Assembly: GCF_900099705.1 (NCBI RefSeq)
Contig: NZ_LT629695.1
Location: forward strand, 2,170,001-2,234,000
Reading direction: 5' to 3'
Length of the DNA stretch: 64,000 nt
Source of the DNA: Agrococcus jejuensis
Lineage (GTDB): Bacteria; Actinomycetota; Actinomycetes; Actinomycetales; Microbacteriaceae
Shown here: piece after piece, positions 52,939 to 61,590 of the stretch
Numbering within the stretch: position 1 is the stretch's first letter
Layout: each line of letters opens with the position of its first letter
Made by a program: the position numbers and the translations under genes
Notes under the pieces: model-generated
Database searches by the model: none
Told to the model about the DNA's origin: nothing
The model's input: the letters and a program-made list of their open reading frames with translations, nothing else

Positions 52939-53475
52939 ATGCTGCGCCGCATCGCGCCCGAGACCGACGGTTCCGCACGGAAGGCGAAGCCCGGCGAGAT
53001 CGTGCTCGCCATGTCGCGCGGCGACCTCGTCGTGCTCGCACGAGCGATGCGCGTGCTCGGCCGCGCCGTGCGGGAGCACGAGGTCGAGTCGGTGCTCGGC
53101 GTGCCGCAGGCGGAGGTCGAACGGCTGCGCAGCACGCTCCACGCGCTCGCAGACGGAGACGCAGACACGGTGACCCTCGCCCCGGGTGAGGAGCTGCTGG
53201 TTGCGGCTCCCGACGAGCTTCGCGCGCTCGCCGCCGTGCTGCTGCACGTGTCCTACCCCGTCGACTCGCGCGACTGCCACTCGGTGCTCGGCTTCTTCCC
53301 CCACGACGTCGATGCGGTCGACCGTGCGCTCGTCGCCGTCGTGCGCGTTGGCCCGATGAGGACGCTGCCGGCGGTGCCGAAGATCGCCAGCGCATCCCCC
53401 GCACGCGACGAGGCCCCGACCGCGAGCAGCGGTCGGGGCCTCGGCGAGCGGATCAGATCGTGGCTGCGTCGATGA
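52939..53475 (+). CDS. Hypothetical protein with internal duplication (178 aa)
   Basis: Residues 18-70 and 82-134 align without gaps: both start PGE, share L..LA, the exact tetrapeptide SVLG, and the V and L positions after it. The protein is thus two copies of a ~53-residue helical module joined by a short acidic linker, then a disordered, Arg-rich tail. AGGGAGGG precedes the ATG. The tail codes through a perfect hairpin (53409-53443) and its end overlaps the convergent alcohol dehydrogenase by 23 bases. No family is recognised. Confidence 0.7.
   Translation: MLRRIAPETDGSARKAKPGEIVLAMSRGDLVVLARAMRVLGRAVREHEVESVLGVPQAEVERLRSTLHALADGDADTVTLAPGEELLVAAPDELRALAAVLLHVSYPVDSRDCHSVLGFFPHDVDAVDRALVAVVRVGPMRTLPAVPKIASASPARDEAPTASSGRGLGERIRSWLRR
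53409..53443 (-). terminator. Terminator hairpin inside a coding tail
   Basis: Perfect 15-base arms CGAGGCCCCGACCGC / GCGGTCGGGGCCTCG around GAGCA; 10 bases beyond the minus-strand adh stop, but within the plus-strand gene's last codons. Confidence 0.65.
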
Positions 53476-54493
53476 CGAAGCGGTAGCGCACGTCGGACGA
53501 CAGCACGCGCTCGTACGCCTCGTTGACGCGCGCGGCCTCGATGAGCTCGATCTCGGGCGCGATGCCGTGCTCGGCGCAGAAGTCGAGCATCTCCTGCGTC
53601 TCGCGGATGCCGCCGATCATCGAGCCGGAGAACGAGCGGCGCCCGCCCAGCAGGTTGAAGACGTTGAGCGACAGCGGCTCCGCCGGTGCGCCGACGTTGA
53701 CGAGCGAGCCGTTGCGGCGCAGCAGGCCGAGGTAGGCGTCGATCGGCAGCTTGGCGCTGACGGTGTTGATGATGACGTCGAAGGTGCGGGCGAGGGTCTC
53801 GAAGGTCGCCTCGTCCTTCGTCGCGAAGTGGGCCTTCGCGCCGTAGCGCAGCGAGTCGTCCTGCTTCGCCAGCGTCTGCGACAGCACGGTGACCTCGGCG
53901 CCCATCGCGACGGCGATCTTCACGGCCATGTGGCCGAGGCCGCCCATGCCGACGACGGCGACCTTCGTGCCCTCGCCGACGTTCCAGTGGTGCAGCGGCG
54001 AGTACGTCGTGATGCCGGCGCACAGCAGCGGCGCGGCCGCCTCGTACGGGATCGACTCGGGCACGCGCAGCACGAAGTCCTCGTCGACGACGACCTCGGT
54101 CGAGTAGCCGCCCTGCGTGATCGTGCCGTCGCGGTCGACGGCGCCGTACGTGCCGACGTTGCCCTCGAGGCAGTAGTTCTCCTCGCCCGCGAGGCAGTTC
54201 TCGCACTTTCGGCACGAGTTCACCATGCAGCCCACGCCGACGCGGTCGCCGACGGCGTGCTTCGTGACCTCGCTGCCGACCTCGGCGACGACGCCGACGA
54301 TCTCGTGGCCGACGACGAGCGGGTACGTGACCTGGCCCCACTCCTCCTTCACGGTGTGGATGTCGGAGTGGCAGATGCCGGCGTACGCGATGTCGATGCG
54401 CACGTCCTTCGCGCCGACGTCGCGGCGCTCGATGGTGGTCTTGATCAGGGGCTCGGTGGCCGAGGTGGCGGCGTAGGCGTCGACGGTGCGCAT
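53453..54493 (-). CDS. NAD(P)-dependent alcohol dehydrogenase, CAD/YahK-like
   Basis: A 346-residue zinc MDR: catalytic zinc ligands in GICHSDIHT and GHEIVG, structural zinc cysteines CRKCENC...C, and the Rossmann motif [11 protein letters not shown]. The [12 protein letters not shown] block marks the cinnamyl-alcohol/YahK type, which reduces many aldehydes with NADPH. AAGGGAG precedes the ATG. The MocR-like gene lies divergently upstream. Confidence 0.93.
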   Translation of the reverse strand: MRTVDAYAATSATEPLIKTTIERRDVGAKDVRIDIAYAGICHSDIHTVKEEWGQVTYPLVVGHEIVGVVAEVGSEVTKHAVGDRVGVGCMVNSCRKCENCLAGEENYCLEGNVGTYGAVDRDGTITQGGYSTEVVVDEDFVLRVPESIPYEAAAPLLCAGITTYSPLHHWNVGEGTKVAVVGMGGLGHMAVKIAVAMGAEVTVLSQTLAKQDDSLRYGAKAHFATKDEATFETLARTFDVIINTVSAKLPIDAYLGLLRRNGSLVNVGAPAEPLSLNVFNLLGGRRSFSGSMIGGIRETQEMLDFCAEHGIAPEIELIEAARVNEAYERVLSSDVRYRFVIDAATI

Positions 54494-54695
54494 GGCAGTC
54501 TCCCTTGGAGCTCGGATGGGTGGCGCCGGATCGGGCCTCGTGGGCGTCGCGCGCGACGGCGCGCCTCGATCCGACGTGATCCATCGTCGCAGGGCGATGG
54601 ATGCGTCGGGAGGCACTGCGAGTACCCGGTAGCCTGCGCCCCCTGGCTCGGCGCGGCGCATCCGTCGCCCGAGCAAGCGGCGGGCGAATGCTCGA

Positions 54696-54734
54696 TATGC
54701 TCAGGCGCATCGCTGTCCGCTCGCGCATCGGAGG
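54696..54734 (+). promoter_or_regulatory. -10 box and ribosome site of the MocR-like gene
   Basis: TATGCT (54696-54701) and GGAGG (54730-54734), which set GTG 54739 as the start. The stretch 54494-54738 has no other gene. Confidence 0.55.
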
Positions 54735-54738
54735 TTCG

Positions 54739-56073
54739 GTGGACGTCGTCGCCGCTGACACGCTCGCCGCCGCCGTCGGCGCCCGCACCGCCGTCGGCAT
54801 CGCCGCCGACCTCGAGGTGCTCATCGGCGATGGCACGATCCCTGCCGGCTCGCGGCTGCCGACCATCCGCGACCTCGCCGCCGCGTTCGGCGTGAGCGTC
54901 GGCACCGTCGCCGACGCGTGGGGCGCGCTGCGCGAACGCGGGCTCGTCGAGACGCGACGCCGCGGCGGCACGCACGTCGTCGCACCCGACGCGAGCGAGT
55001 TCCCGGGGTGGGCGAGCCTCGACCTGCTGCTCGCGAGCCCCGACCAGGCGCTGCAGCCGCGCATGGACGGCGCGATCGTGCAGGCCATGCGGGCGCGCGG
55101 CGTCAACGCCTGGGGGCGCGAGCAGATGGTCGAGCCGCTGCGCGCCGCCATCGCACCGCGCTGGCCGTTCGCCGCCGAGGCGTGGATGACTGCCGGCGGC
55201 GGCACCGAGGGCCTCTGGCTCGCGACCGTCGCCGCGATCGAGCCCGGCCGCCCCATCGCCGTCGAGGAGCCCGCGCCGCCCGGCTACCTCGCGTCGCTCG
55301 CCGACCTGGGCGTCGAGGTCATCGGCATCCCCGTCGACGACGACGGGCCCGTGCCGGATGCGCTGCGCGCCGCGCTCGACGCGGGCGCCGCGGCGTTCGT
55401 GCACCAGCCAGGCGGCCCCTTCTCGACGCGTCACGCGCTGTCGGAGGCGCGCGTCGACGCGCTCGTCGCCGTGCTCGACGGTGGCGACGCGTCGATCGTC
55501 GAGGACGACTCGCTCGGACCGCTCTCGGCCGTGCCCGTGCGCACGCTCGGCGCGGCGCTGCCGCACCGCACCATCCGCGTGCTCGCCTTCTGCCGCGCCT
55601 ACGGCCTCGACCTGCGCACCTCGGTGCTCGGCGGCGCCGCGCACCTCGTCGAGCGCGCCGTGCGCGCCCGATCGGGCGGCCTCGCATCCAACTCGCGCAT
55701 CCTGCAGCACGCGCTCGCCGCGCTGCTCGTCGACCAGGATGCGGTGGGCGTCGTCGACCGCGCGCGCATCCGCTACGGCGCGCGCGTCTCGCTCGCGAGC
55801 GCCGCGATGCGCGCCGCCGGCCTGCGCGTGGAGGTCGGCCCGGGCAGCCACGTGCTGTGGGTGGAGGTGCCCGACGAGTCGGCCGCCGCCATCGCGCTGT
55901 CGCGGCGCGGCGTCGTCGTCGACGTGGGCGCGACGTCGTTCGTGACGCCGCAGGCGACGCAGCGGCTGCGCATCTCGGCCGCGCAGCTGCCCGAGGACGA
56001 GGCGCTGCTCGCCGAGCTCGCCGACCTCGTGGCGCGAGCTGCGAGCGGGGCGCTGCGGGTCGCGTTCGCCTGA
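54739..56073 (+). CDS. MocR/GntR-type regulator with aminotransferase-like domain
   Basis: A 444-residue fusion. Residues 1-75 are a GntR winged helix (GSRLPTIRDLAAAFGVSVGT then VADAWGALRERGLVETRRRGG); about 100-440 are a fold-type I aminotransferase-like domain. The PLP-contacting acid region survives (SIVEDDSLGP), but the lysine segment, usually SKTLAPGLRLG, reads FCRAYGLDLRTSVLG, so the Schiff-base lysine appears replaced by R286. The domain may sense another ligand or be structural. The gene ends at a composite repeat locus. Confidence 0.82.
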   Translation: MDVVAADTLAAAVGARTAVGIAADLEVLIGDGTIPAGSRLPTIRDLAAAFGVSVGTVADAWGALRERGLVETRRRGGTHVVAPDASEFPGWASLDLLLASPDQALQPRMDGAIVQAMRARGVNAWGREQMVEPLRAAIAPRWPFAAEAWMTAGGGTEGLWLATVAAIEPGRPIAVEEPAPPGYLASLADLGVEVIGIPVDDDGPVPDALRAALDAGAAAFVHQPGGPFSTRHALSEARVDALVAVLDGGDASIVEDDSLGPLSAVPVRTLGAALPHRTIRVLAFCRAYGLDLRTSVLGGAAHLVERAVRARSGGLASNSRILQHALAALLVDQDAVGVVDRARIRYGARVSLASAAMRAAGLRVEVGPGSHVLWVEVPDESAAAIALSRRGVVVDVGATSFVTPQATQRLRISAAQLPEDEALLAELADLVARAASGALRVAFA

Positions 56074-56088
56074 CGCGCTGCCGCGAAC

Positions 56089-56161
56089 TTGCGTATCGCA
56101 GGCGATTCCGGTCCTTGAGGGGAATGCTCCCTTGAGAGCCGGAATCGCCTGCAGAACGCAA
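56089..56161. repeat. Composite repeat locus 2, hairpin A (inverted)
   Basis: TTGCGTATCGCAGGCGATTC with complement GAATCGCCTGCAGAACGCAA. The inner part is the reverse complement of the 16.4-kb A hairpin. It lies 15 bases after the MocR-like gene. Confidence 0.9.
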
Positions 56162-56180
56162 TCGGCACGGATGCGGTGCG

Positions 56181-56255
56181 TTGCGTTGTGCAGGCGATCA
56201 GGGGTGGCAGAGGGGCATCTTCCCTCCGCCCACCCGAATCACCTGCACAACGCAA
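56181..56255. repeat. Composite repeat locus 2, hairpin B (inverted)
   Basis: TTGCGTTGTGCAGGCGAT with complement ATCACCTGCACAACGCAA and type-B inner arms (GGGTGGCAGAGGG). The 19-base spacer to hairpin A keeps CGGATGCGG, the complement of CCGCATCCG at locus 1. Confidence 0.9.
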
Positions 56256-56272
56256 TCGGCGGACGGCCTGCC

Positions 56273-57109
56273 TCAGCCCTCCGACGCTGCGAGCTCGGCG
56301 CGCAGGAGGGCGCGCTCCTCGGCGTCGATGGCCCCCGAGCGGAGGGTGGGCGCCGAGCCGATGAGGAGTCGCGTGTAGGGATGCGCCGGCGCGTTGACGA
56401 CGCGCGACGTCGGGCCGTCCTCGACGATGCGGCCCTCGTGCAGCACGAGGGTGCGGTCGGTGACGCCCGCGACCGAGCCGAGGTCGTGGCTGATGAACAG
56501 CAGCGTCACGTCGCTCGCGCGCAGCTGCTCGAGCAGCCGAAGCACGGCGACGCGGTTCGCGGAGTCGAGGGCGCTGACGGGCTCGTCGAGGATGAGCACG
56601 CGCGGCCTCGTGATGAGGGCGCGCGCGATGGCGATGCGCTGCCGCTGGCCGCCCGAGAGCTCCGAGGGAAAGCGGTCGGCGAGCGCGGGGTCGAGGTTGA
56701 CGCGTCGCAGCTCCTCGGCGACGCGCTCGCGCACCTCCGCGCTCGCGACGCCGCGGATGCGCAGCGGCTCGCCGACCGAGTCGCCGACGCGGTGGTCGGG
56801 GTCGAGGCTGCGCAGCGGATCCTGGAACACGTACTGCACGGCACCCTCGCGCCGCAGCCGCCGCCACGCGCGCGCCGAGCGCTGCACGAGCTCGTGCCCA
56901 TCCACCTGCACGCTGCCGCCCGACGGCCGCACGAGCCCGAGGATCGCGCGCGCGATCGTCGACTTGCCCGAGCCCGTCTCGCCGATGAGGCCAACGGCCT
57001 CGCCCGGTCGCAGCCGGAACGTCGCGCCGCGGATCACGTGCTGCCTCGCCGTGCCCCTGCCGAGGTGCACGTCGAGGTCGCGCACCTGCAGCACCGAGTC
57101 GCCGCTCAT
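56273..57109 (-). CDS. Oligopeptide-type ABC transporter ATP-binding protein (OppF-like)
   Basis: A 278-residue ATPase: Walker A GETGSGKST, Q-loop VFQDPLRSLDP, signature LSGGQRQR, Walker B VLILDEPVSALD, and an OppF-type C-terminal end (HPYTRLLIGSAPTL). Last gene of the minus-strand importer operon; its ATG overlaps the OppD-like stop by 4 bases. Confidence 0.92.
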   Translation of the reverse strand: MSGDSVLQVRDLDVHLGRGTARQHVIRGATFRLRPGEAVGLIGETGSGKSTIARAILGLVRPSGGSVQVDGHELVQRSARAWRRLRREGAVQYVFQDPLRSLDPDHRVGDSVGEPLRIRGVASAEVRERVAEELRRVNLDPALADRFPSELSGGQRQRIAIARALITRPRVLILDEPVSALDSANRVAVLRLLEQLRASDVTLLFISHDLGSVAGVTDRTLVLHEGRIVEDGPTSRVVNAPAHPYTRLLIGSAPTLRSGAIDAEERALLRAELAASEG

Positions 57110-57927
57110 GCCGCCTCCCCCTCCGTCGTGAGGAACCGCTCGAGGCCGTAGCGCTCGTGCTCCTCGACCAGCAGTCGCGTGTACTCGTGCTGCGGATCGT
57201 GCAGCACGTGCCGCGCGGATCCGTGCTCGACGACGACGCCGTCGCGCAGCACGAGCACGTCGTCGCACAGCTGCGCGACGACCGCGAGGTCGTGGCTCAC
57301 GACGACGAGCGACAGGCCCGTGCGCTGCTGCAGCTCGACGAGCAGGTCGAGGATCTCGGCCTGCACCGTCACGTCGAGCGCCGTCGTCGCCTCGTCGGCG
57401 ATGAGGATGTCGGGCTCGAGCGCGATCGCGCCGGCGATGAGGATGCGCTGCAGCATGCCGCCCGAGAGCTCGTGCACGTACTTGTGGAAGACGACCTCGG
57501 GGTCGCGCAGGTGCACGGTCGCGAACAGCTCGAGCACGCGGGCGCGCACGGCAGCGCCGCGCAGGCCGCCGCGCACGCGCACGACCTCGGCGATCTGCCT
57601 GCCGACCGGGATGGACGGGTTGAGGTACGAGCCCGGATCCTGGAACACGGCGCCGATGCGCGCGCCGCGCAGCGCCTGCCAGCCCTTCGCGTCGAGGGTC
57701 GCGACGTCGTTGCCGAGCAGCTCGATCGAGCCGCCCGTGACGGCGAAGAGCTCGGGCAGCACGCCGAGCACGGCGCGGCACGTGAGCGTCTTGCCGCTGC
57801 CCGACTCGCCGACGATGCCCAGCGCGCGGCCGCGCTCGAGCGTCGCCGAGACACCGCGCACGACGTCGATGCCCGTCGACACGTCGCCGATGCGCACGTC
57901 GCGCAGGGTCAGCAGCGCCTCGCTCAT
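57106..57927 (-). CDS. Oligopeptide-type ABC transporter ATP-binding protein (OppD-like)
   Basis: A 273-residue ATPase: Walker A GESGSGKTL, Q-loop VFQDPGSYLNP, signature ELSGGMLQR, Walker B ILIADEATTALD. It pairs with the OppF-like subunit to form the asymmetric motor of DPP/OPP importers. Overlaps both neighbours by 4 bases. Confidence 0.92.
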   Translation of the reverse strand: MSEALLTLRDVRIGDVSTGIDVVRGVSATLERGRALGIVGESGSGKTLTCRAVLGVLPELFAVTGGSIELLGNDVATLDAKGWQALRGARIGAVFQDPGSYLNPSIPVGRQIAEVVRVRGGLRGAAVRARVLELFATVHLRDPEVVFHKYVHELSGGMLQRILIAGAIALEPDILIADEATTALDVTVQAEILDLLVELQQRTGLSLVVVSHDLAVVAQLCDDVLVLRDGVVVEHGSARHVLHDPQHEYTRLLVEEHERYGLERFLTTEGEAA

Positions 57928-58976
57928 CGGGGGCTCCTCTCGGATGCGGCGTCGGACGGATCGGATGCGGATGCGGCGGGCTCGCCCGGCACGCACACGG
58001 TGCCCTCGGCATCCCGCTCGCTCGCCGCGGGCGGCGACGGCACCGACGCCGCCACGGCGGCGCCGGTGCGCCCGAGCCCGCCGCGCACCCGGTGCAGCAG
58101 CGCCCTGCCCGACGCGCCCGACGCATCCCGGATCGCGTCGGCGAGCAGGTTGAACGCCCACACCGTGAGCATGATGAGCACGGTCGGGAAGAGCGGCGCG
58201 TACGGCCGGTAGCCGAGGTAGCCGAGGTCGGAGGCGAGCACGCCACCCCACGTCGGTGCGGGCGGCTGCACGCCGATGCCGAGGAACGTGAGGCTCGCGA
58301 CGACCACGAGCCCGGCGCCCATCGTGTTCGCGAGCGCGACGCCGATGGGCGGCAGCACCTTCGCGATCACGTGGCGCCGCACGATCCACCACGTCGAGGC
58401 GCCCGCGAGCTGCGCGGCCTCTGCGTACTGCGCCCCGACGGCCTCGAGCGCCGCGGCACGGGCGACGCGGTAGAAGATCGGCGACACGAGCAGGCCGACG
58501 GCGAGCATCGCCTGCGTGATGCCGTTGCCGAGCAGCGCCGTCATCGCGACGGCGAAGACGAGGAACGGCAGGGCGATGAGCGTGTCGACGACGCGCAGCG
58601 TGAGCCACTCGAAGACGCGGCCGAGGTAGACCGACAGGATGCCGGGCAGTGCGCCGACGACGAGGGCGATGACGGCGACCTGCACGGCGCCGAGCACGCT
58701 CACGGGCGAGCCCGCGAGCAGGCGCGAGAGCACGTCGCGGCCGAGGTAGTCGGTGCCGAGCCAGTGCGCTGCGCTGGGGGCGGCGAGGATGTCCGACGTG
58801 TTCTGCAGCGGGTCGTACGGCGCGAGCGCGGGGCCGAGCGTCGCGAGCACGAGCACGCCGAGCAGGATGACGGCGGCGATGCGGGCCGAGCGCAGACGCA
58901 CGATCGTCGCGAGCGGCGAGGCGCCGCGACGAGCGGCGACCGGCGCGGGCGCGGGCGCGGAGACGGTGGCGGTCAT
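57924..58976 (-). CDS. ABC transporter permease, OppC/DppC type
   Basis: A 350-residue permease with about six helices; N-terminal OppC motif (DPLQNTSDILAAPSAAHWLG then TDYLGRDV), EAA loop (YAEAAQLAGASTWWIVRRHV). The last ~50 residues are an unusual Ala/Ser/Pro/Asp-rich tail with no helix. Stop and start codons are shared with neighbours. Confidence 0.92.
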   Translation of the reverse strand: MTATVSAPAPAPVAARRGASPLATIVRLRSARIAAVILLGVLVLATLGPALAPYDPLQNTSDILAAPSAAHWLGTDYLGRDVLSRLLAGSPVSVLGAVQVAVIALVVGALPGILSVYLGRVFEWLTLRVVDTLIALPFLVFAVAMTALLGNGITQAMLAVGLLVSPIFYRVARAAALEAVGAQYAEAAQLAGASTWWIVRRHVIAKVLPPIGVALANTMGAGLVVVASLTFLGIGVQPPAPTWGGVLASDLGYLGYRPYAPLFPTVLIMLTVWAFNLLADAIRDASGASGRALLHRVRGGLGRTGAAVAASVPSPPAASERDAEGTVCVPGEPAASASDPSDAASERSPR

Positions 58977-60022
58977 CAGAATCCCCTCCTCGACGCGGGC
59001 GAGAGCCTGCCGAGCACGAGGTTCACGAGCACGTTGAACGTGACGACGAGCACGACGGCGATCACGAGCACGCCCTGCACGGCGGGCACGTCGCCACGCA
59101 GCGCCGACTCGCTCGCGAACACGCCGTAGCCGGCGAGGCCGAAGACGGCCTCGGTCACGACGGCGCCGCCGAGCAGGTTCGGGAACTTCATGCCGAGGAT
59201 CGCGATCGCGGGGCTCGCGCCGTTGCGCAGCACGTGGCCGTAGAACACGCGCCGCGGGCTGAGGCCGCGCACGAGCGCCCCCGTGACGTAGTTGTCGCGG
59301 TACGCCGACACGAGGCCCGTGCGCAGCTGGCGGGCGACGTCGGCGATCGTGTCGAACGACAGCGCGAGCGCGGGCAGGATGAGGTGGCTGAGCCACGGCC
59401 CGAACCCGGCAGCGAACGGCAGGTAGCCCGCCGAGGGCAGCCAGCCGAGCGACACCGAGAACACCGCGACGAGCGCGATGCCCACGACGAACGGCGGCAT
59501 CGTCGAGATGATCGTCGTGAAGGCCGTGACGCCGCGGTCGAGCAGGCTGCCGCGGAGCTTGGCCGCGAGGGACCCGAGCGCGAAGCCCACGACGACCCCG
59601 ATCACGAGCGCGATGCCCGCCGCCGACAGGCTCACGACCGCGCGGCCCGCGAGCAGCTCGCTGATCGACTGACCGTTGTACCAGGACGTGCCGAGGTCGC
59701 CGCGCAGCACCCCGCCGAGCCAGTCGACGTACTGCACGAGGAACGGCCGGTCGAGGCCCCACTCGTGCTCGAGCTGCGCGACCGCCTCCGGCGTCGCGCT
59801 CTCGCCCAGCTGCACGTAGGCGGGGCTCAGCCCGCTCACGATGCCGAGCGCGAAGGTCAGGAACGTGCCGAGCAGGAACACCGGCACGAAGACGCCGGCG
59901 ATCTGCAGGGCGCCCACGCCGATGCGGCGGGCGCGCAGGCCGGCGACGCTCGTGGCGCGCGTCGGTGCCGTGGTCGCTAGGAGGCTCGCCGGGCGGGCCT
60001 CGAGCCGTGCTGTCGTCGTCAT
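58976..60022 (-). CDS. ABC transporter permease, OppB/DppB type
   Basis: A 348-residue permease: first helix and loop (TPEAVAQLEHEWGLDRPFLV then QYVDWLGGVLRGDLGTSW) typical of OppB, and EAA region VTGALVRGLSPRRVFYGHVL. It follows the binding-protein gene after 13 bases. Confidence 0.92.
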   Translation of the reverse strand: MTTTARLEARPASLLATTAPTRATSVAGLRARRIGVGALQIAGVFVPVFLLGTFLTFALGIVSGLSPAYVQLGESATPEAVAQLEHEWGLDRPFLVQYVDWLGGVLRGDLGTSWYNGQSISELLAGRAVVSLSAAGIALVIGVVVGFALGSLAAKLRGSLLDRGVTAFTTIISTMPPFVVGIALVAVFSVSLGWLPSAGYLPFAAGFGPWLSHLILPALALSFDTIADVARQLRTGLVSAYRDNYVTGALVRGLSPRRVFYGHVLRNGASPAIAILGMKFPNLLGGAVVTEAVFGLAGYGVFASESALRGDVPAVQGVLVIAVVLVVTFNVLVNLVLGRLSPASRRGF

Positions 60023-60035
60023 CGCATCCTCCTCG

Positions 60036-61559
60036 TCATGCCTCGAGCCGCACGCCGGTCCAATGGATCTGGCCGGGGATCTGCGGCAGCTCGCTCAGGC
60101 CCCGCTTCGCGAACAGGTTCGGCAGCGAGAACGTGAAGATCGTGCTCGTCGTGCGCACGCCCGCCGCCGTCGCCGCCTGCAGGTTCGCGGGGTAGTCGGG
60201 GGAGTCGAGCGGCGTCTCGCGCGCGACCTGCACCGCCGCGAGGAACTCGGGCGACGCGACGCCCGACAGGTTGAGCGGCCCGGCCTCGCCGAAGTGCGCC
60301 GTGAGCGTCTGCACCGGCGACTCGCGGCCCGTCGTGCCGTACGTCGACAGCGCGAGCTGCTTGCCGAAGAACGGCTCGTTCCAGTTCGGATCCACGCGGA
60401 TGGAGACGTCGATGCCGACGGCGCCCAGCTGCCGCTGCAGCACCTCGTGCTGCGGCTCGTCGGTCGAGACGACGAGCTCGACGGCCAGGTCGCCCGGCCC
60501 GTAGCCCGCGCCCTCGAGCAGCTCGCGCGCCCGGTCGGCGTCGAACGGCCACGGGTCCTCCACGTCGGCGCTCCACGCGACGTAGCCCTCGGGGAACGGC
60601 TGCGACGTCGGCGCCCCGTACCCGAACGTGAGGGTGTCGACGAGCTCCTGCCGGTCGATGGCGTACCTGGCCGCCTCGAGCACGATCGGGTCGTCGAACG
60701 GCGTCTTCGTGCCGTTCACCGAGAGGTTGGATGCGTTGAACCCCGGGTGCACCGTGACGTCGAGCCCCGCGGCCTCCGCCGCCTGCGCCTGCGCGGCGGG
60801 GATGTCGGCGAAGTCGTACACGCCGGTCTGCAGCGCCGACACGAGCGACGACGCCTCGATGCCCCACGACAGCTCGACGCGCTCGATGTGGATCTCGTCG
60901 GCGCGGTAGAAGTCGGGGTTCCTCTCGAGGTGCACGTGCGACTCGGGCACGAGCTCGACGACGCGGAACGGGCCGGCGCCGACGGGCGCGGTCGTGAGGT
61001 CGCCCGGCTCGACGGCGGGGCTCGTGATCTGCGCGACGCGGCGGCCGAGCAGCAGCGGGATCTGGTGGTCGACCTGCGTGAGCGTGAGCCGCACGTCGGT
61101 GTCGGAGTCGGCCACGGCATCCGCGATCGACGTGAGGTCGCCCGCGATGGCGGAGTCCTCCTGCGACTTCGCGCGCAGCACGTACGCGGCGACGGCGGCG
61201 GCGTCGAGCGGCGTGCCGTCGGTGAAGACGAGCCCCTCGCGCAGGTGGAACGTCACCGACGTGCCCGCCTCGTCGTACTCCCACGACTCCGCGAGCCCCG
61301 GCTGCGCGACGCCGTCCTCGTCGATCTCGGTGAGGGATGCGTACACGAGCGACAGCTGGTTGAACTGGAACCCCGATCCCTGCACCACCGGGTCCCACGA
61401 CCACGGCTGCGAGCCGGCCGCCCAGCGCAACGTGGTCGACGCGGCGCCGCCCGAGCCGCCCGCGGCGGGCGCGCACGCGGCGAGCGTCAGGATGGCGCCC
61501 GCGCCGACGAGGCCGAGGAAGCCGCGTCGGTCGACGAGGACGGGAGGGAGTGCGCTCAC
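60036..61559 (-). CDS. Extracellular solute-binding protein family 5 (Tat lipoprotein)
   Basis: A 507-residue binding protein. Residues 11-16 (RRGFLG) are a twin-arginine motif and the lipobox is LAAC (Cys29), so it is exported folded and lipid-anchored. The family-5 fold is seen in LAESWEYDEAGTSVTFHLRE, GAGPFRVVEL and NGTKTPFDDPIVLEAARYAI. The ligand is unknown; the linked flavin monooxygenases suggest an organosulfur or other oxidisable compound rather than peptides. Confidence 0.9.
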   Translation of the reverse strand: MSALPPVLVDRRGFLGLVGAGAILTLAACAPAAGGSGGAASTTLRWAAGSQPWSWDPVVQGSGFQFNQLSLVYASLTEIDEDGVAQPGLAESWEYDEAGTSVTFHLREGLVFTDGTPLDAAAVAAYVLRAKSQEDSAIAGDLTSIADAVADSDTDVRLTLTQVDHQIPLLLGRRVAQITSPAVEPGDLTTAPVGAGPFRVVELVPESHVHLERNPDFYRADEIHIERVELSWGIEASSLVSALQTGVYDFADIPAAQAQAAEAAGLDVTVHPGFNASNLSVNGTKTPFDDPIVLEAARYAIDRQELVDTLTFGYGAPTSQPFPEGYVAWSADVEDPWPFDADRARELLEGAGYGPGDLAVELVVSTDEPQHEVLQRQLGAVGIDVSIRVDPNWNEPFFGKQLALSTYGTTGRESPVQTLTAHFGEAGPLNLSGVASPEFLAAVQVARETPLDSPDYPANLQAATAAGVRTTSTIFTFSLPNLFAKRGLSELPQIPGQIHWTGVRLEA

Positions 61560-61590
61560 GGTGTGCTCCTGGTGGGTCGGATGGGGTGGG

